NCBI GenBank assembly: GCA_040772665.1
Contig: JAXGXT010000001.1
Location: 62,001-126,000, forward strand
Source of the DNA: JAXGXT01 sp040772665
Lineage (GTDB): Bacteria > Bacillota > Clostridia > Lachnospirales > Anaerotignaceae
Length of the DNA stretch: 64,000 nucleotides
Reading direction: 5' to 3'
Position numbers and translations under genes: made by a program. The notes under the pieces are model-generated. The model ran no database searches. It saw only the letters and a list, made by a program, of their open reading frames with translations, and had not been told where the DNA came from. Numbering within the stretch: position 1 is the first letter of the stretch; every line of letters begins with the position of its first letter. Below, piece after piece: positions 51,590 to 60,241 of this stretch.

Positions 51590-51618
51590 ATTATACATCA
51601 TTTCTGAAAAATCGTAAA
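51590..51618 (-). promoter_or_regulatory. Promoter of rph-rdgB-yfcE
   Basis: TTTACG (51613-51618), 17-nt spacer, TATAAT (51590-51595) on the minus strand. Confidence 0.65.
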
Positions 51619-51665
51619 CTGTAAGCCTTTTTATAAACCCTTGACAAGCAAGATTTAAACTTAAA

Positions 51666-51697
51666 CAAAAAAGAACCTACTGTAACATAGGTTCTTT
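51666..51697 (-). terminator. Terminator of the amidase gene
   Basis: Minus strand AAAGAACCTA, 8-nt loop, TAGGTTCTTTTTT; 30 nt after the amidase stop. Confidence 0.8.
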
Positions 51698-51726
51698 AGC
51701 GTACACAAAATTAAGAACTTTAAAAT

Positions 51727-53805
51727 CTATCGTAACTTATATTGGTTCATCATGTCTGTAATTCCTGAATATATGGCCATAGCCGCCTTGTCTTTGTTTT
51801 CATCCTGCTTTATAAGTGCCGCATCCTCTTCATTGGAAAGGAAAGCTATTTCAATTAATATAGCAGGTATTGTTGTCTGGTTTAAAACAATTAAATCAGA
51901 CCTTTCCTTTATGCCTCTGTCAACAGTTCCAAGGGCATTTATAACATAGTTTTGCATAAACTGTGCCGCAGATTTGCTTGTAAGCTTTCCTGCAACATCT
52001 GTTTTATGTACGGCAAATAAAACTTCCGTTCCTTTCGCCTTTGTGTTGCCAACAGCAGCGTTGTGGTGAATCGAAACAAATAAATCAGCCACTTCATTGC
52101 CCATTTTAGCCCTGTTTATATTTGTTGGATAGCTGTCATCCCCCCTTGTAAGATACACCTTTACACGTCCGTCAGCTTCAAGAAGATCGTAAACACGAAG
52201 GGCAATATCAAGGTTCAGCTCCTTTTCAATTAAGCCGTTACCGCTTGTTCCCGGGTCACTTTTTCCATGCCCTGCATCAAGAACAATAACTTTGTCATAT
52301 GCCTCTTTGGGGTTAACAAGCTTAAACCTTATTTCGTTGCTGTCATCATAAGATTTAACTTCAAATATTGACTTTTGATTTAAAACAATCTTTGTTTTAT
52401 TTCTTTCGGTTTTAACTTCAATGGACGATGTGTATTTATCATCTGAGGTTATTGTGCCATAGCCATAAGTGTGTTCATAGTTACCCGAAAGTGTGATTTC
52501 ATACTTATTGTTAAGATACATATTGTTAAGATTAAAATCTGACTCTCTAAGCCCATCTATATTTTTAAGTATAAGGATACCGCTGTCGGCATCATAAAGA
52601 ATATTATCAAGTGTGGATTTTGTAACAGAAACAGTGACATTATTAACACCTTTTTCCACACTGTAGTTTACATATTTATTAAGATACATAACAACTCTTG
52701 TTGTTCCGTTTTCAGGAGAGCCTGTCTTTATTTCATCTATAAAATTAAGCCTCTCCAAATAGCTTTCTTTAAGAAGAGATTGAGAGTTAGGTATGTCAAC
52801 AACAAGTCTTTCAGGGCCTGAAAGTGTAAACACATTTACAGCAGGAGTAGTTTTTCCGTAAATTGTTATATAGTCCGCAGCACCTGAAGACTTTGCAGAA
52901 AGCTCTGTTACAGTGTTAGAATCAAAACTTAACGAAATGCTTTTTTTATCAGCACTAAGGCTTGCTGTGTAATTAACCTCTGCATTTACATCAAGAACAA
53001 CCCGTACTATATATTGGGGCTGAGTTTGATTTTGACTTGAACGAACCGAGGAAACAATACTGCTATTTGTGGCTGTTATATTTGAATTTGAAATATTGTT
53101 ATGTGCGTTATATATGTCAATTATTATTCTTTTTTCATCTAAACGGAAACACTCATACTTTCCTATTTCTCCGCTTGCCTTAACCGTAAAGGTTTGAGCG
53201 TCGGAAATACTTTTTGGCACAGAAACTTCTGTTACGTTAATATTTTCACCTGCGGGTGTTTCCGGTTTTTGATTATCCGTTGAGTTTTGCCCTGTGGTAG
53301 TGTCTTTATAGTCTGAAGAATTTATTGTAACAAGCCTTGTTGAATTATCCCACCCAACACTTGCACCAAGAGCCTCAGAAGCGGCTCTTACGGGAATCAT
53401 TGTTCTGTCGTTAACAATTTTTGCAGGCGTGTCCATGGTAAATTCAACACCGTTTGTATGACCGATTTGGCTGTCTATTTTTAAAACAACCAAATCAGTG
53501 CCCTTTGTCATATAAACTTCCTTTGTTGCTTCATTCCAAGCAACCTCCGCCCCAAACTCTTCAAACACAGCACGTGCGGGCACCATTGTTCTTTCATTTA
53601 TTATTACAGGAGGAACATCCAAGCCTGTAATTTCTTTTCCGTTTATTTTAATTTTAACTTCCTCGGCTGTATATGCATGATTTTTCCCGTCATAAAAAAG
53701 TGACATACTTACATTTTTTCCATATATTGTGCCTGCACTCATAATGCTTGCAAAAGCAGTAAGTGCAAGAAAAGCTCTTTTTAATTTTTTTCTCAAAGTT
53801 TTCAA
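51727..53805 (-). CDS. Secreted N-acetylmuramoyl-L-alanine amidase with copper-amine-oxidase-like and AMIN domains
   Basis: 692 residues. Signal peptide 1-28 (KLKRAFLALTAFASIMSAG). Copper amine oxidase N-terminal-like repeats at about 35-150 (INERTMVPARAVFEEFGAEV, then NDRTMIPVRAASEALGASV), AMIN-type wall-binding regions around 200-400, and a zinc Amidase_3 domain from about 505 to the end: VLDAGHGKSDPG, EKELNLDIALRV, VSIHHNAA and LIEIAFLSNEED hold the metal ligands and the catalytic Glu. Cleaves the amide bond between muramic acid and the stem peptide; likely a role in cell separation or sporulation. Confidence 0.92.
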   Translation of the reverse strand: MKTLRKKLKRAFLALTAFASIMSAGTIYGKNVSMSLFYDGKNHAYTAEEVKIKINGKEITGLDVPPVIINERTMVPARAVFEEFGAEVAWNEATKEVYMTKGTDLVVLKIDSQIGHTNGVEFTMDTPAKIVNDRTMIPVRAASEALGASVGWDNSTRLVTINSSDYKDTTTGQNSTDNQKPETPAGENINVTEVSVPKSISDAQTFTVKASGEIGKYECFRLDEKRIIIDIYNAHNNISNSNITATNSSIVSSVRSSQNQTQPQYIVRVVLDVNAEVNYTASLSADKKSISLSFDSNTVTELSAKSSGAADYITIYGKTTPAVNVFTLSGPERLVVDIPNSQSLLKESYLERLNFIDEIKTGSPENGTTRVVMYLNKYVNYSVEKGVNNVTVSVTKSTLDNILYDADSGILILKNIDGLRESDFNLNNMYLNNKYEITLSGNYEHTYGYGTITSDDKYTSSIEVKTERNKTKIVLNQKSIFEVKSYDDSNEIRFKLVNPKEAYDKVIVLDAGHGKSDPGTSGNGLIEKELNLDIALRVYDLLEADGRVKVYLTRGDDSYPTNINRAKMGNEVADLFVSIHHNAAVGNTKAKGTEVLFAVHKTDVAGKLTSKSAAQFMQNYVINALGTVDRGIKERSDLIVLNQTTIPAILIEIAFLSNEEDAALIKQDENKDKAAMAIYSGITDMMNQYKLR

Positions 53806-53968
53806 CTTCCTCTCATTACAAAAAATAAATGCTTGTACAAGTATATCAAAAAAATGCTGTCTTGTGTAGATTTATGTCAATCTGAAATAAAAAATTAATA
53901 TTTAATATAAAATGTACACATCCTATTAATGAAAAATAAATTAAATATTTAAAAAGGAGTTGAGAACC

Positions 53969-54118
53969 ATGAATATAAACTGTTCTCTTCAATGCACCCA
54001 TCAAAAGGATGGGAAATGCCGCCTTCATCAACCCAAAAAAACATCTTTTTTTCTTCTTGAAGAGCCAACCTGCCCATACTTTGAGAAAACAGTTCCAAGA
54101 ACAGGCCCAACTCGATAA
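53969..54118 (+). CDS. Small Cys-rich protein (49 residues)
   Basis: AAAAAGGAG lies 9 nt before the ATG. The translation begins MNINCSLQCTHQKDGKC and has CPYF near the end, five cysteines in all. Short proteins with this pattern (C-x3-C-x7-C ... C-xYF) are widespread in Clostridia, where they are often labelled hydroxymyristoyl-ACP dehydratase without support. The cysteine spacing suggests metal binding. It is followed directly by a terminator. Function unknown; it is on the plus strand among minus-strand genes. Confidence 0.75.
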   Translation: MNINCSLQCTHQKDGKCRLHQPKKTSFFLLEEPTCPYFEKTVPRTGPTR

Positions 54119-54162
54119 AAAAATGCGTTTTGCCAAAACCACATAGGCAAAACGCATTTTTA
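54119..54162. terminator. Bidirectional terminator between the Cys-rich gene and the LonB-like gene
   Basis: AAATGCGTTTTGCC (54121-54134) and GGCAAAACGCATTT (54146-54159), A run before and T run after. Serves both convergent genes. Confidence 0.85.
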
Positions 54163-54163
54163 C

Positions 54164-56578
54164 TTATCTTCGAGAAGAACCTTCTCCTATTGATTTTTTG
54201 TAATAGTCACGTAATTTTTTACATGCAAGACCATGAACGCTTGAAACAGGGTATTTTCCGTTTTTATTTTTTTTACCCGCAGCAACGCCTGTTAAAATTT
54301 CAATTCCCTCATCAATATGGGTAACAGGATAAACATGGAACATTCCCTTTTTTACAGCCTCAACAACTTCTGATTTAAGCACAAGGTCTTTCACGTTTGA
54401 AGAAGGAATAATAACACCTTGCTTTCCCGTCAAACCTCTTTTTTCGCATAAATCAAAAAAGCCTTCTATTTTTTGTGTGACTCCTCCGATTGCCTGTATT
54501 TCCCCTTTTTGATTAACAGACCCTGTAACAGCAAGGCTTTGGTCTATGGGCAAATCTGAAAGACTTGATAATATTGCATAAAGCTCTGTGCTTGAAGCAC
54601 TGTCTCCGTCAATTCCGTTATAGTTTTGCTCAAAAGCTACCCTGCAAGAAAGAGAAAGAGGGAACTCCTGTGCATATTTTTCCCCCAAAAAACCAGATAT
54701 AACCTGAACACCTTTGTTGTGGGTTGGTCCGCTCATTTGAGATTCTTTTTCAATGTTTATAATACCGCTTTTCCCAATATATGTTGTGGCAGTTATTTTT
54801 GTTGGATTTCCAAAGTGATATGTTCCTAAATCAAGCACGGCAAGACCGTTAATTTCTCCTACCTTTTCACCTTTCGTATCAATCATTATAACGCCTTCGT
54901 CAAGCATTTCATCAAGCTTTTCTTCATACATTCTAAGGCGGATTTTTTTCTTTTCTATTGCCTTTTTAACATGCTCTTGTGTAACCACAATGTCTTCATC
55001 AATTTTTGCCCATGTTTCCGCCTCACAAAGAATTTCGCTTATTTTGTTAAACCTTGTTGAAATTTTGTTTTGGCTTTCTACAAGCCTTGATGCATATTCC
55101 ACAATACGGGCAACTGCACCTGCGTCAAAGGGAAGAAGCTTTTCCTTTTTTGCATAAGAACAAACAAACCTTGAAAACTCTTTTATGCTGTCATTATTTC
55201 TATCCATTTCATAATCAAAATCTGCAAGCACCTTAAAATATTTATCAAAATCTTCTTCATATTCCCTAAGAACTTCATAATAAAAACTTGAGCCAATCAT
55301 TATTACCTTAACATCAAAGGGAATAGGCTCCGGTCTAAGAGTCGGCGCAGGAACTCCGCTAAGCTGTTCTTTTATGCTCTCCATGGAAATTTCCTTTGTT
55401 TTCAAAACTCTTCTAAGACTTTCCCAAGCCTGAGGGTTGCTTAAAACGTCATGAGCTTGAAGTATAAGGTATCCTCCGTTTGCCTTATGGCAAAGCCCTG
55501 CCTTTATTTTCATAAAATCAGTTGTAAGGTTTCCAAACTCGTTATCATATTCAATTTCACCCATAAGGTTATAATATGTGGGATTAAAATCCACAACAAC
55601 AGGTGCACCTTTGGCATCACTGTTGTTAACTATAAGATTAACCTTATATTTAAGGGTAATATCTTCTGTGGTCTTTTTGGAAGAAAGAAACGGCAAAAGG
55701 CTTGGAGGAATATCTTCATCATCTGTTTCGCTTGGCACAAACTGGCTTATGTTTTCAAGAACGTCCTCCTGAACGGCTTCTATATATTTAAGAACCCTTT
55801 CATAGTCTTTATACTTTTCCTGAAAAGAGTTTATGTGATGCCCAATGGCAAACATCCCCACCTTGTAGTCAAGGTCATCCACAGCTTTGGTGCTTTCTTT
55901 TTCGTTTTCTTTTATATCACGCATTACAGAAGCTGCCAAGTCCTGAACAGTTAAGCTTGATTTGTTTATTTTTTCTTTAATCTCCTCTGTCAGCTTTTCA
56001 TAACTTTCTTCACTTATAGGCTCTCCATCAACAACAGGCATAAAATATATTCCTGCATTTGTACTTTTTATTGTAAAACCATGCTCTTGTGCAATTTCCG
56101 TCATTTTCTTCATAAGCTCATCGTTTTTTTCATCAAAAGCTTTCATTGTTTCGCTTTTTTGCTTTTCGTATACCTCTGTGCTGAACGCCTTTTGAATTTC
56201 ACTTTCAAAAATTACAACAAGCTCGTTCATGTCATCTTTAAACTGCTTGCCAACCCCCGGCGCAAAGCTTAGCGCCAAAGGACTTCTGGGGTTTGTAAAA
56301 TTATAAACATAACACCAGTCATTAGGCGCCTTTTCCTTTGCCGCAGTTTCTTTACAGCTTAAACATGCATACGTTGTCTTTCCTACCCCCGACGGCCCAG
56401 CCATGTATATGTTATAACCTTTGTTTTTCACTTGAAGTCCAAAATTAAAGGCTTCGACAGCTCTGTCTTGTCCTATTATGCCCGTTATAGGCTCAAGGTC
56501 GTCTGTTGTTTTAAATCCCAGCGTTTCTTCATCGCAAAAATTGTTAAGCTGGGTATGTTTAAGCTCCTTGACCTGCAT
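54164..56578 (-). CDS. LonB-like ATP-dependent protease (AAA + S16 peptidase)
   Basis: 804 residues. N-terminal part with Walker A AGPSGVGKTT (about residues 60-69), an extended helical region (130-300) and the AAA_32-type core, then the Lon proteolytic domain at the C-terminus: nucleophilic Ser in NGIDGDSASSTELYAIL and, about 40 residues later, Lys in GGVTQKIEGFF. No N-terminal substrate domain of classical LonA. This is the family of putative ATP-dependent proteases found in Clostridia and archaea-like LonB/LonC. Substrates unknown. Downstream of rimI in the tsaE operon (37-nt gap). Confidence 0.9.
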   Translation of the reverse strand: MQVKELKHTQLNNFCDEETLGFKTTDDLEPITGIIGQDRAVEAFNFGLQVKNKGYNIYMAGPSGVGKTTYACLSCKETAAKEKAPNDWCYVYNFTNPRSPLALSFAPGVGKQFKDDMNELVVIFESEIQKAFSTEVYEKQKSETMKAFDEKNDELMKKMTEIAQEHGFTIKSTNAGIYFMPVVDGEPISEESYEKLTEEIKEKINKSSLTVQDLAASVMRDIKENEKESTKAVDDLDYKVGMFAIGHHINSFQEKYKDYERVLKYIEAVQEDVLENISQFVPSETDDEDIPPSLLPFLSSKKTTEDITLKYKVNLIVNNSDAKGAPVVVDFNPTYYNLMGEIEYDNEFGNLTTDFMKIKAGLCHKANGGYLILQAHDVLSNPQAWESLRRVLKTKEISMESIKEQLSGVPAPTLRPEPIPFDVKVIMIGSSFYYEVLREYEEDFDKYFKVLADFDYEMDRNNDSIKEFSRFVCSYAKKEKLLPFDAGAVARIVEYASRLVESQNKISTRFNKISEILCEAETWAKIDEDIVVTQEHVKKAIEKKKIRLRMYEEKLDEMLDEGVIMIDTKGEKVGEINGLAVLDLGTYHFGNPTKITATTYIGKSGIINIEKESQMSGPTHNKGVQVISGFLGEKYAQEFPLSLSCRVAFEQNYNGIDGDSASSTELYAILSSLSDLPIDQSLAVTGSVNQKGEIQAIGGVTQKIEGFFDLCEKRGLTGKQGVIIPSSNVKDLVLKSEVVEAVKKGMFHVYPVTHIDEGIEILTGVAAGKKNKNGKYPVSSVHGLACKKLRDYYKKSIGEGSSRR

Positions 56579-56615
56579 TCCACTGTTCCTCCTTTATGAA
56601 AAACAAAATCTAATT

Positions 56616-57074
56616 CTATAAATTGTCTTCAACATCAAAATACTTCCACATTATAATAGCATCTTCGTTTGTATCTTTGTAATAATTTTTCCTTATTCCT
56701 TCAACCTTAAAATCATATTTTGTGTAAAGCTTCTGAGCAGTGTAATTGCTTATTTTAACCTCAAGGGTTATTCCAATCATATTAAGCTCTTCCCCTACTC
56801 GAATAAGCTCTTCCATAAGAAAGTTTCCTATCCCCATACCTCTGTATTCAGGCATAACAGCAACATTTGTAATTTGTCCCTCATTAACAACATGCCAAAG
56901 CCCTGCATAGCCTGCAATTTTTCCGTTAACAACCGCAACCTTGTAAATTGCCATTTTGTTTTCATTTATTTCACGCTGAAAATCCTCTTTTGTCCAGGGT
57001 ATATGAAAACAAGCTTCCTCAATCTTTAAAACATCATCAATATGACACTCTTCCATAGAAATAATTTCTATCAT
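56616..57074 (-). CDS. rimI: Ribosomal-protein S18 alanine N-acetyltransferase RimI (GNAT)
   Basis: 152 residues of the GNAT fold: ACFHIPWTKEDFQREI, VAVMPEYRGMGIGNFLMEEL (acetyl-CoA pyrophosphate loop), then the C-terminal YTKYDFKVEGIRKNYY. The name rests on the conserved tsaE-tsaB-rimI linkage and on family likeness; acetylation of S18 has been shown only in some species. Overlaps tsaB by 4 nt. Confidence 0.9.
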   Translation of the reverse strand: MIEIISMEECHIDDVLKIEEACFHIPWTKEDFQREINENKMAIYKVAVVNGKIAGYAGLWHVVNEGQITNVAVMPEYRGMGIGNFLMEELIRVGEELNMIGITLEVKISNYTAQKLYTKYDFKVEGIRKNYYKDTNEDAIIMWKYFDVEDNL

Positions 57075-57778
57075 GATTTTTCCCCATTCAATCTTTCTTC
57101 CAATTCTCTTTGAGCCTGAGCCTTTCTTAGGTATACAGGATAAAAATCGCTTCCTTTTAGCGCCTTGCCTTCTTTAGTCATTTCAAAAGCAAGGGCTCCT
57201 ATTGATGCCGCTCTTTGATGGGAATTGTTAGGCGGGGCGAAAGAAAAGTTTTCATAAGCAATTAGTTTTTCTTTATGAACCGAAACTCCGTCACCAAGAA
57301 ATATAACTTCTTTATTTAAAGCATTAAGTTTTTCAATTATTTCATCAATGGTTGTGGCTTCTTCGGGAAAAACCTCTTTTAGCTTTCCCTTTTCCCATTT
57401 AAAAACACCTGTATAAACTTGATTTCTTCTTGCATCCATTATAGGACATATTAATTTTTCAGTATCAACTATATTATATGCCAATGCCTTAATTGTTGGC
57501 ACAGGTATAATAGGCACACCATAACCCATTGCAAGGCCTTTTGCCGTTGCTGCGCCTATTCTTATTCCCGTGAAAGAGCCGGGTCCTTGGGAACAAGCAA
57601 TATAGTCTAACTTCTTTGGGGAAAATTCCGTTCTTCTTATTATTTCATCAATCATAGGCATTATTGTTTGTGAATGCGTGAGCTTAAAGTTCAAAGTATA
57701 TTCAGCAATCACCTTTTCTTCATCCAAAATTGCACAGGATGCAACAAGCGCCGAGGTTTCAATTGCAAGAAGTTTCAT
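57071..57778 (-). CDS. tsaB: tRNA threonylcarbamoyladenosine biosynthesis protein TsaB
   Basis: 235 residues from ATG 57778 (GGGGTG 6 nt upstream; a GTG three codons earlier is too close to that site). Degenerate TsaD paralogue of the ASKHA fold: LLAIETSALVASCAIL, YIACSQGPGSFTGIRIG. Partner and scaffold of TsaD in t6A synthesis. Overlaps tsaE by 20 nt. Confidence 0.95.
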   Translation of the reverse strand: MKLLAIETSALVASCAILDEEKVIAEYTLNFKLTHSQTIMPMIDEIIRRTEFSPKKLDYIACSQGPGSFTGIRIGAATAKGLAMGYGVPIIPVPTIKALAYNIVDTEKLICPIMDARRNQVYTGVFKWEKGKLKEVFPEEATTIDEIIEKLNALNKEVIFLGDGVSVHKEKLIAYENFSFAPPNNSHQRAASIGALAFEMTKEGKALKGSDFYPVYLRKAQAQRELEERLNGEKS

Positions 57779-58205
57779 TTTTCTCACCCCTTATAGTTAT
57801 TTTCCTATAATCTTCATCCTTTGAAAGATCCTTTTCAATAGTTATCCAAACTGCCTCTTCGGGAATAAGCTCTTTAATAAGCTCTGCCCATTCAACAAGA
57901 CATACCCCCTTCCCGAAGAAATAGTCCTCATATCCTGTTTCATCCATTTCCTCTATAGCTCTTATTCTGTATACATCAAAGTGATAAAAAGGAAGTCTGC
58001 CTGCGTATTCGTTTATAATGGTAAATGTGGGGCTTGTTATATATTCATCTTCAACACCTAAACCTTTGGCGAAGCCTTGAGTAAAAACTGTTTTTCCAAC
58101 ACCCAAATCACCGTTTAAGCAATATATTTGTCCTGGTTTAGCGCACTTGCCCATTTCAAATCCCAGTTCTTTTGTTTCGCTGTCTTTTCTCGTTTCTATA
58201 ATCAT
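57759..58205 (-). CDS. tsaE: tRNA threonylcarbamoyladenosine biosynthesis ATPase TsaE
   Basis: 148 residues with Walker A GDLGVGKTVF (about residues 34-41), ITSPTFTIINEY and the FHFDVYRI-type YHFDVYRIRAIEEM region. ATPase that resets the TsaBD complex. Starts at the stop of the upstream membrane-anchored protein (1-nt overlap). Confidence 0.95.
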   Translation of the reverse strand: MIIETRKDSETKELGFEMGKCAKPGQIYCLNGDLGVGKTVFTQGFAKGLGVEDEYITSPTFTIINEYAGRLPFYHFDVYRIRAIEEMDETGYEDYFFGKGVCLVEWAELIKELIPEEAVWITIEKDLSKDEDYRKITIRGEKNETSCN

Positions 58206-59029
58206 TACTTTTCTCCTGTTTTTATAAAACTATCTGCATCAACCTGCAAGTCTATACTTTTTCCGTCCCTATAAATAAAAAGTTTACTATTTTTAATGTA
58301 TGCAAAACTGTCTTCCCCAATATAAGCCATATCTGAAACATTTGATGCATAAACTTTGTCTTTTTCATTTTTCCCAACATGAAACTTTAAAACATCACCC
58401 TTTTTTATATAAAACACAGCCATGCCGTCATGGGCAGGCTCAATACAACTCACATCTTCGTCAAGCTTATCTTTATAGCCTCCTGATGTATAGTAAAAAT
58501 CCTTATCCTTTATATATGCAATGTCCGAACCGCCGCCGGTAAAAGCGGCAAAATCCACATTTTCATCAATAGGAGTAATACTCACTATATCATCATTTTT
58601 AATGTTGATTTTATAAAGAGTTTTTGCACCTATAGCCATAAAACACTTTTCATCAGCAGATAAAGCTAAGCTTTTTGTGTCTATATTTTCAATATCAATT
58701 TTATAAAGGCTTTTATCTTTTCTTGTAAAAAACAAATCTCCGTCTTTTTCTGTCATAACAAATCTGCCAAAAGTCATAGTATGATTTTGAGTTTCTTTTT
58801 TATTTTCAGGTGCTCTATAATTACTTATGTTCCCCTTAAAATCCAAAGAAAAGAGTTCATTTTGGTTTTTAAAAATAACTTCCTTTGGAGCTTTATTTAT
58901 TGTTGCCTGTGCCGAAAAAGAAACACTTTGTTTTGCCATAACAAAAGCACCTGCCAACATAAAAACAACTGTTATAAGTGTTATAAAAAGAATCGAAGGC
59001 TGTTTTTTTTGTGTTTTTTCATTTTTCAT
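58205..59029 (-). CDS. Membrane-anchored protein with beta-propeller-like repeats, unknown function
   Basis: 274 residues from ATG 59029 (GAAGGGA 13 nt upstream; a TTG at 59041 is the alternative). One N-terminal hydrophobic segment (SILFITLITVVFMLAGAFVM) and a ~240-residue outside part with repeated short beta motifs: NELFSLDFKGNI, DGDLFFTRKDKSLYKID, AKTLYKINIKND, SDIAYIKDKDFYY, DSFAYIKNSKLFIYRDGK. This looks like a propeller of the DUF5050 kind. First gene of the unit with tsaE, tsaB, rimI and the LonB-like protease; no known link to t6A synthesis. Confidence 0.75.
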   Translation of the reverse strand: MKNEKTQKKQPSILFITLITVVFMLAGAFVMAKQSVSFSAQATINKAPKEVIFKNQNELFSLDFKGNISNYRAPENKKETQNHTMTFGRFVMTEKDGDLFFTRKDKSLYKIDIENIDTKSLALSADEKCFMAIGAKTLYKINIKNDDIVSITPIDENVDFAAFTGGGSDIAYIKDKDFYYTSGGYKDKLDEDVSCIEPAHDGMAVFYIKKGDVLKFHVGKNEKDKVYASNVSDMAYIGEDSFAYIKNSKLFIYRDGKSIDLQVDADSFIKTGEK

Positions 59030-59092
59030 TACTATCAGCAAGTCCCTTCGGCAATATGCATTTATGCATAAAAAATTAAAGTTTTATTATAA

Positions 59093-59208
59093 ATATTATA
59101 TCATAAAAGCAAAAGAAAGTGGCGGCAAAGCCGACATTTTCTTTTGGAAATATACGAATAAAACGTGAAAAGTTTTATGAGTAATATAATTCGCTGTGAT
59201 AACAGCGG
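59093..59208 (-). repeat. Repeat B, promoter-proximal part (inverted copy)
   Basis: Reverse complement of the right half of 9946-10159: from the palindrome at 59191-59208 through TTATATTACTCATAAAAC and AAAAGAAAATGTCGGCTTTG to TGATATAAT (59095-59103). Confidence 0.8.
59095..59103 (-). promoter_or_regulatory. Extended -10 promoter within repeat B, upstream of the tsaE unit
   Basis: TGATATAAT on the minus strand, 66 nt before the ATG at 59029. Same element and same distance class as the one in front of the PHP gene at 10184. Confidence 0.55.
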
Positions 59209-59502
59209 TAAGAACGTAGACAAAGTCAAAACCTTGAGGGCTTTGCCCTCAAACACCCACAAGGGTTTTACTGTCAGGAATTTGCTTCGCAAACCGCTAC
59301 TTCGTTCAGCACTTTTTCTTAAGAAAAAGCGGCTTTGCCGTCGGACTTCTTTCCGATGCCCAGCGGCGGCGTTTATCTTCAACCTTCCTACTTGATCCCT
59401 CTAAAACCGCATGAATATGCGGTTTTGATAAAAGTTTTTGGTCTTGCTTTTTTCAAAAAGCAAGTGGGATTGGGCAACGCCCAAGGTTTGTCTTCAGTCT
59501 GT
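59209..59502. repeat. Repeat A copy inserted in repeat B
   Basis: 294 nt with repeat A features (CCTTGAGGG near one end, hairpin AAAACCGCATGAATATGCGGTTTT at 59403-59426, CTTGCTTTTTTCAAAAAGCAAG, GGGCAACGCCCAAGG) plus an extra middle section with AAGCGGCTTTGCCG. It is flanked by CGCTGTGATAACAGCGG on both sides (59192-59208 and 59504-59520). The uninterrupted repeat B at 10 kb has this palindrome once. Confidence 0.75.
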
Positions 59503-59573
59503 CCGCTGTGATAACAGCGGAGGAGCCGTTAGGCTCTTCCACAAATGAAATTTGTGGATATTATATCATGGCT
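59503..59573 (-). repeat. Repeat B, distal part (inverted copy)
   Basis: Palindrome 59503-59520, then GAGCC-GTTA-GGCTC, ACAAATGAAATTTGT and a second TGATATAAT (59560-59568, minus strand), matching the left half of 9998-10060 in reverse complement. Confidence 0.75.
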
Positions 59574-59587
59574 TAACTGTATTCACA

Positions 59588-59621
59588 ACAAAAAAGGGAT
59601 TTCTAAATCAGAAACCCCTTT
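59588..59621 (-). terminator. Terminator of the Lrp-like gene
   Basis: Minus strand AAAGGGGTTTCT, short loop, AGAAATCCCTTTTTT; about 90 nt after the stop of the Lrp-like gene. Confidence 0.75.
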
Positions 59622-59709
59622 AAGTTTATATATTCTATCGGTTAACTGTGCTATCTTTGCTGTTTACTAATACTTTTTCAAAAATTAGCTTTGGTTATCC
59701 CTAATTTTT

Positions 59710-60195
59710 TTACGAAAGTATAAGCCTGTGGTCTTCCTTTTCTCCTCTTTCAATAATTGTTCCGTGATCTTTGTAGTTTTTAAGCACAAAATGAGTTGAT
59801 GTGCTTACAACCTGGTCAAGAGTAGAAAGTTTGTCAGAAACAAAAAGTGCAATCTCCTTAAGGCTTTTCCCCTCGATTATAACTGTAAAATCAAACCCTC
59901 CGCTCATTAAGTAAATCGCCTTAACAGCTTCCAAACGTGCAATTCTTTCTGCTATTGCATCAAAGCCGTTGCCTCTTTGCGGTGTCACTTTAACCTCAAT
60001 AAGCGCTGTAACAAGCTCTCTGTCTGTATTATCCCAATTTATAAGAGTGTTATAACCGCATATAACTCTTTTTTCTTCCATCAACAATATTTCTTTTTCT
60101 ACTTCCTCAGCAGTCACACCTTCAATCTGCGCCGCTATTTCTTTTGCTGTAAGTTTGCTGTTTTTGGATAATAGCTGTAAAATTTGACCTCTCAT
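59710..60195 (-). CDS. Lrp/AsnC-family transcriptional regulator
   Basis: 161 residues from the ATG that follows AAGGAGG (MRGQILQLLSKNSKLTAKEI). N-terminal winged helix (1-55) and a C-terminal RAM ligand-binding domain (65-150: ELVTALIEVKVTPQRG, AVKAIYLMSGGFDFTVII). It probably senses an amino acid; target genes are not evident because it is followed only by repeats. Longer frames upstream lack a ribosome site. Confidence 0.9.
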   Translation of the reverse strand: MRGQILQLLSKNSKLTAKEIAAQIEGVTAEEVEKEILLMEEKRVICGYNTLINWDNTDRELVTALIEVKVTPQRGNGFDAIAERIARLEAVKAIYLMSGGFDFTVIIEGKSLKEIALFVSDKLSTLDQVVSTSTHFVLKNYKDHGTIIERGEKEDHRLILS

Positions 60196-60241
60196 AACTT
60201 CCTCCTTTTTAAAACTGTATGTTTTATTCAAGTTATAAAAT

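Noticed and set aside
53846..54157. 103-codon frame on the minus strand opposite the Cys-rich gene
   Set aside because: Overlaps the well supported small plus-strand gene and a terminator; no ribosome site.
59101..59395. Open frames on both strands in the repeat A/B region
   Set aside because: They run through palindromes and hairpins that recur elsewhere in other frames; not protein-like.
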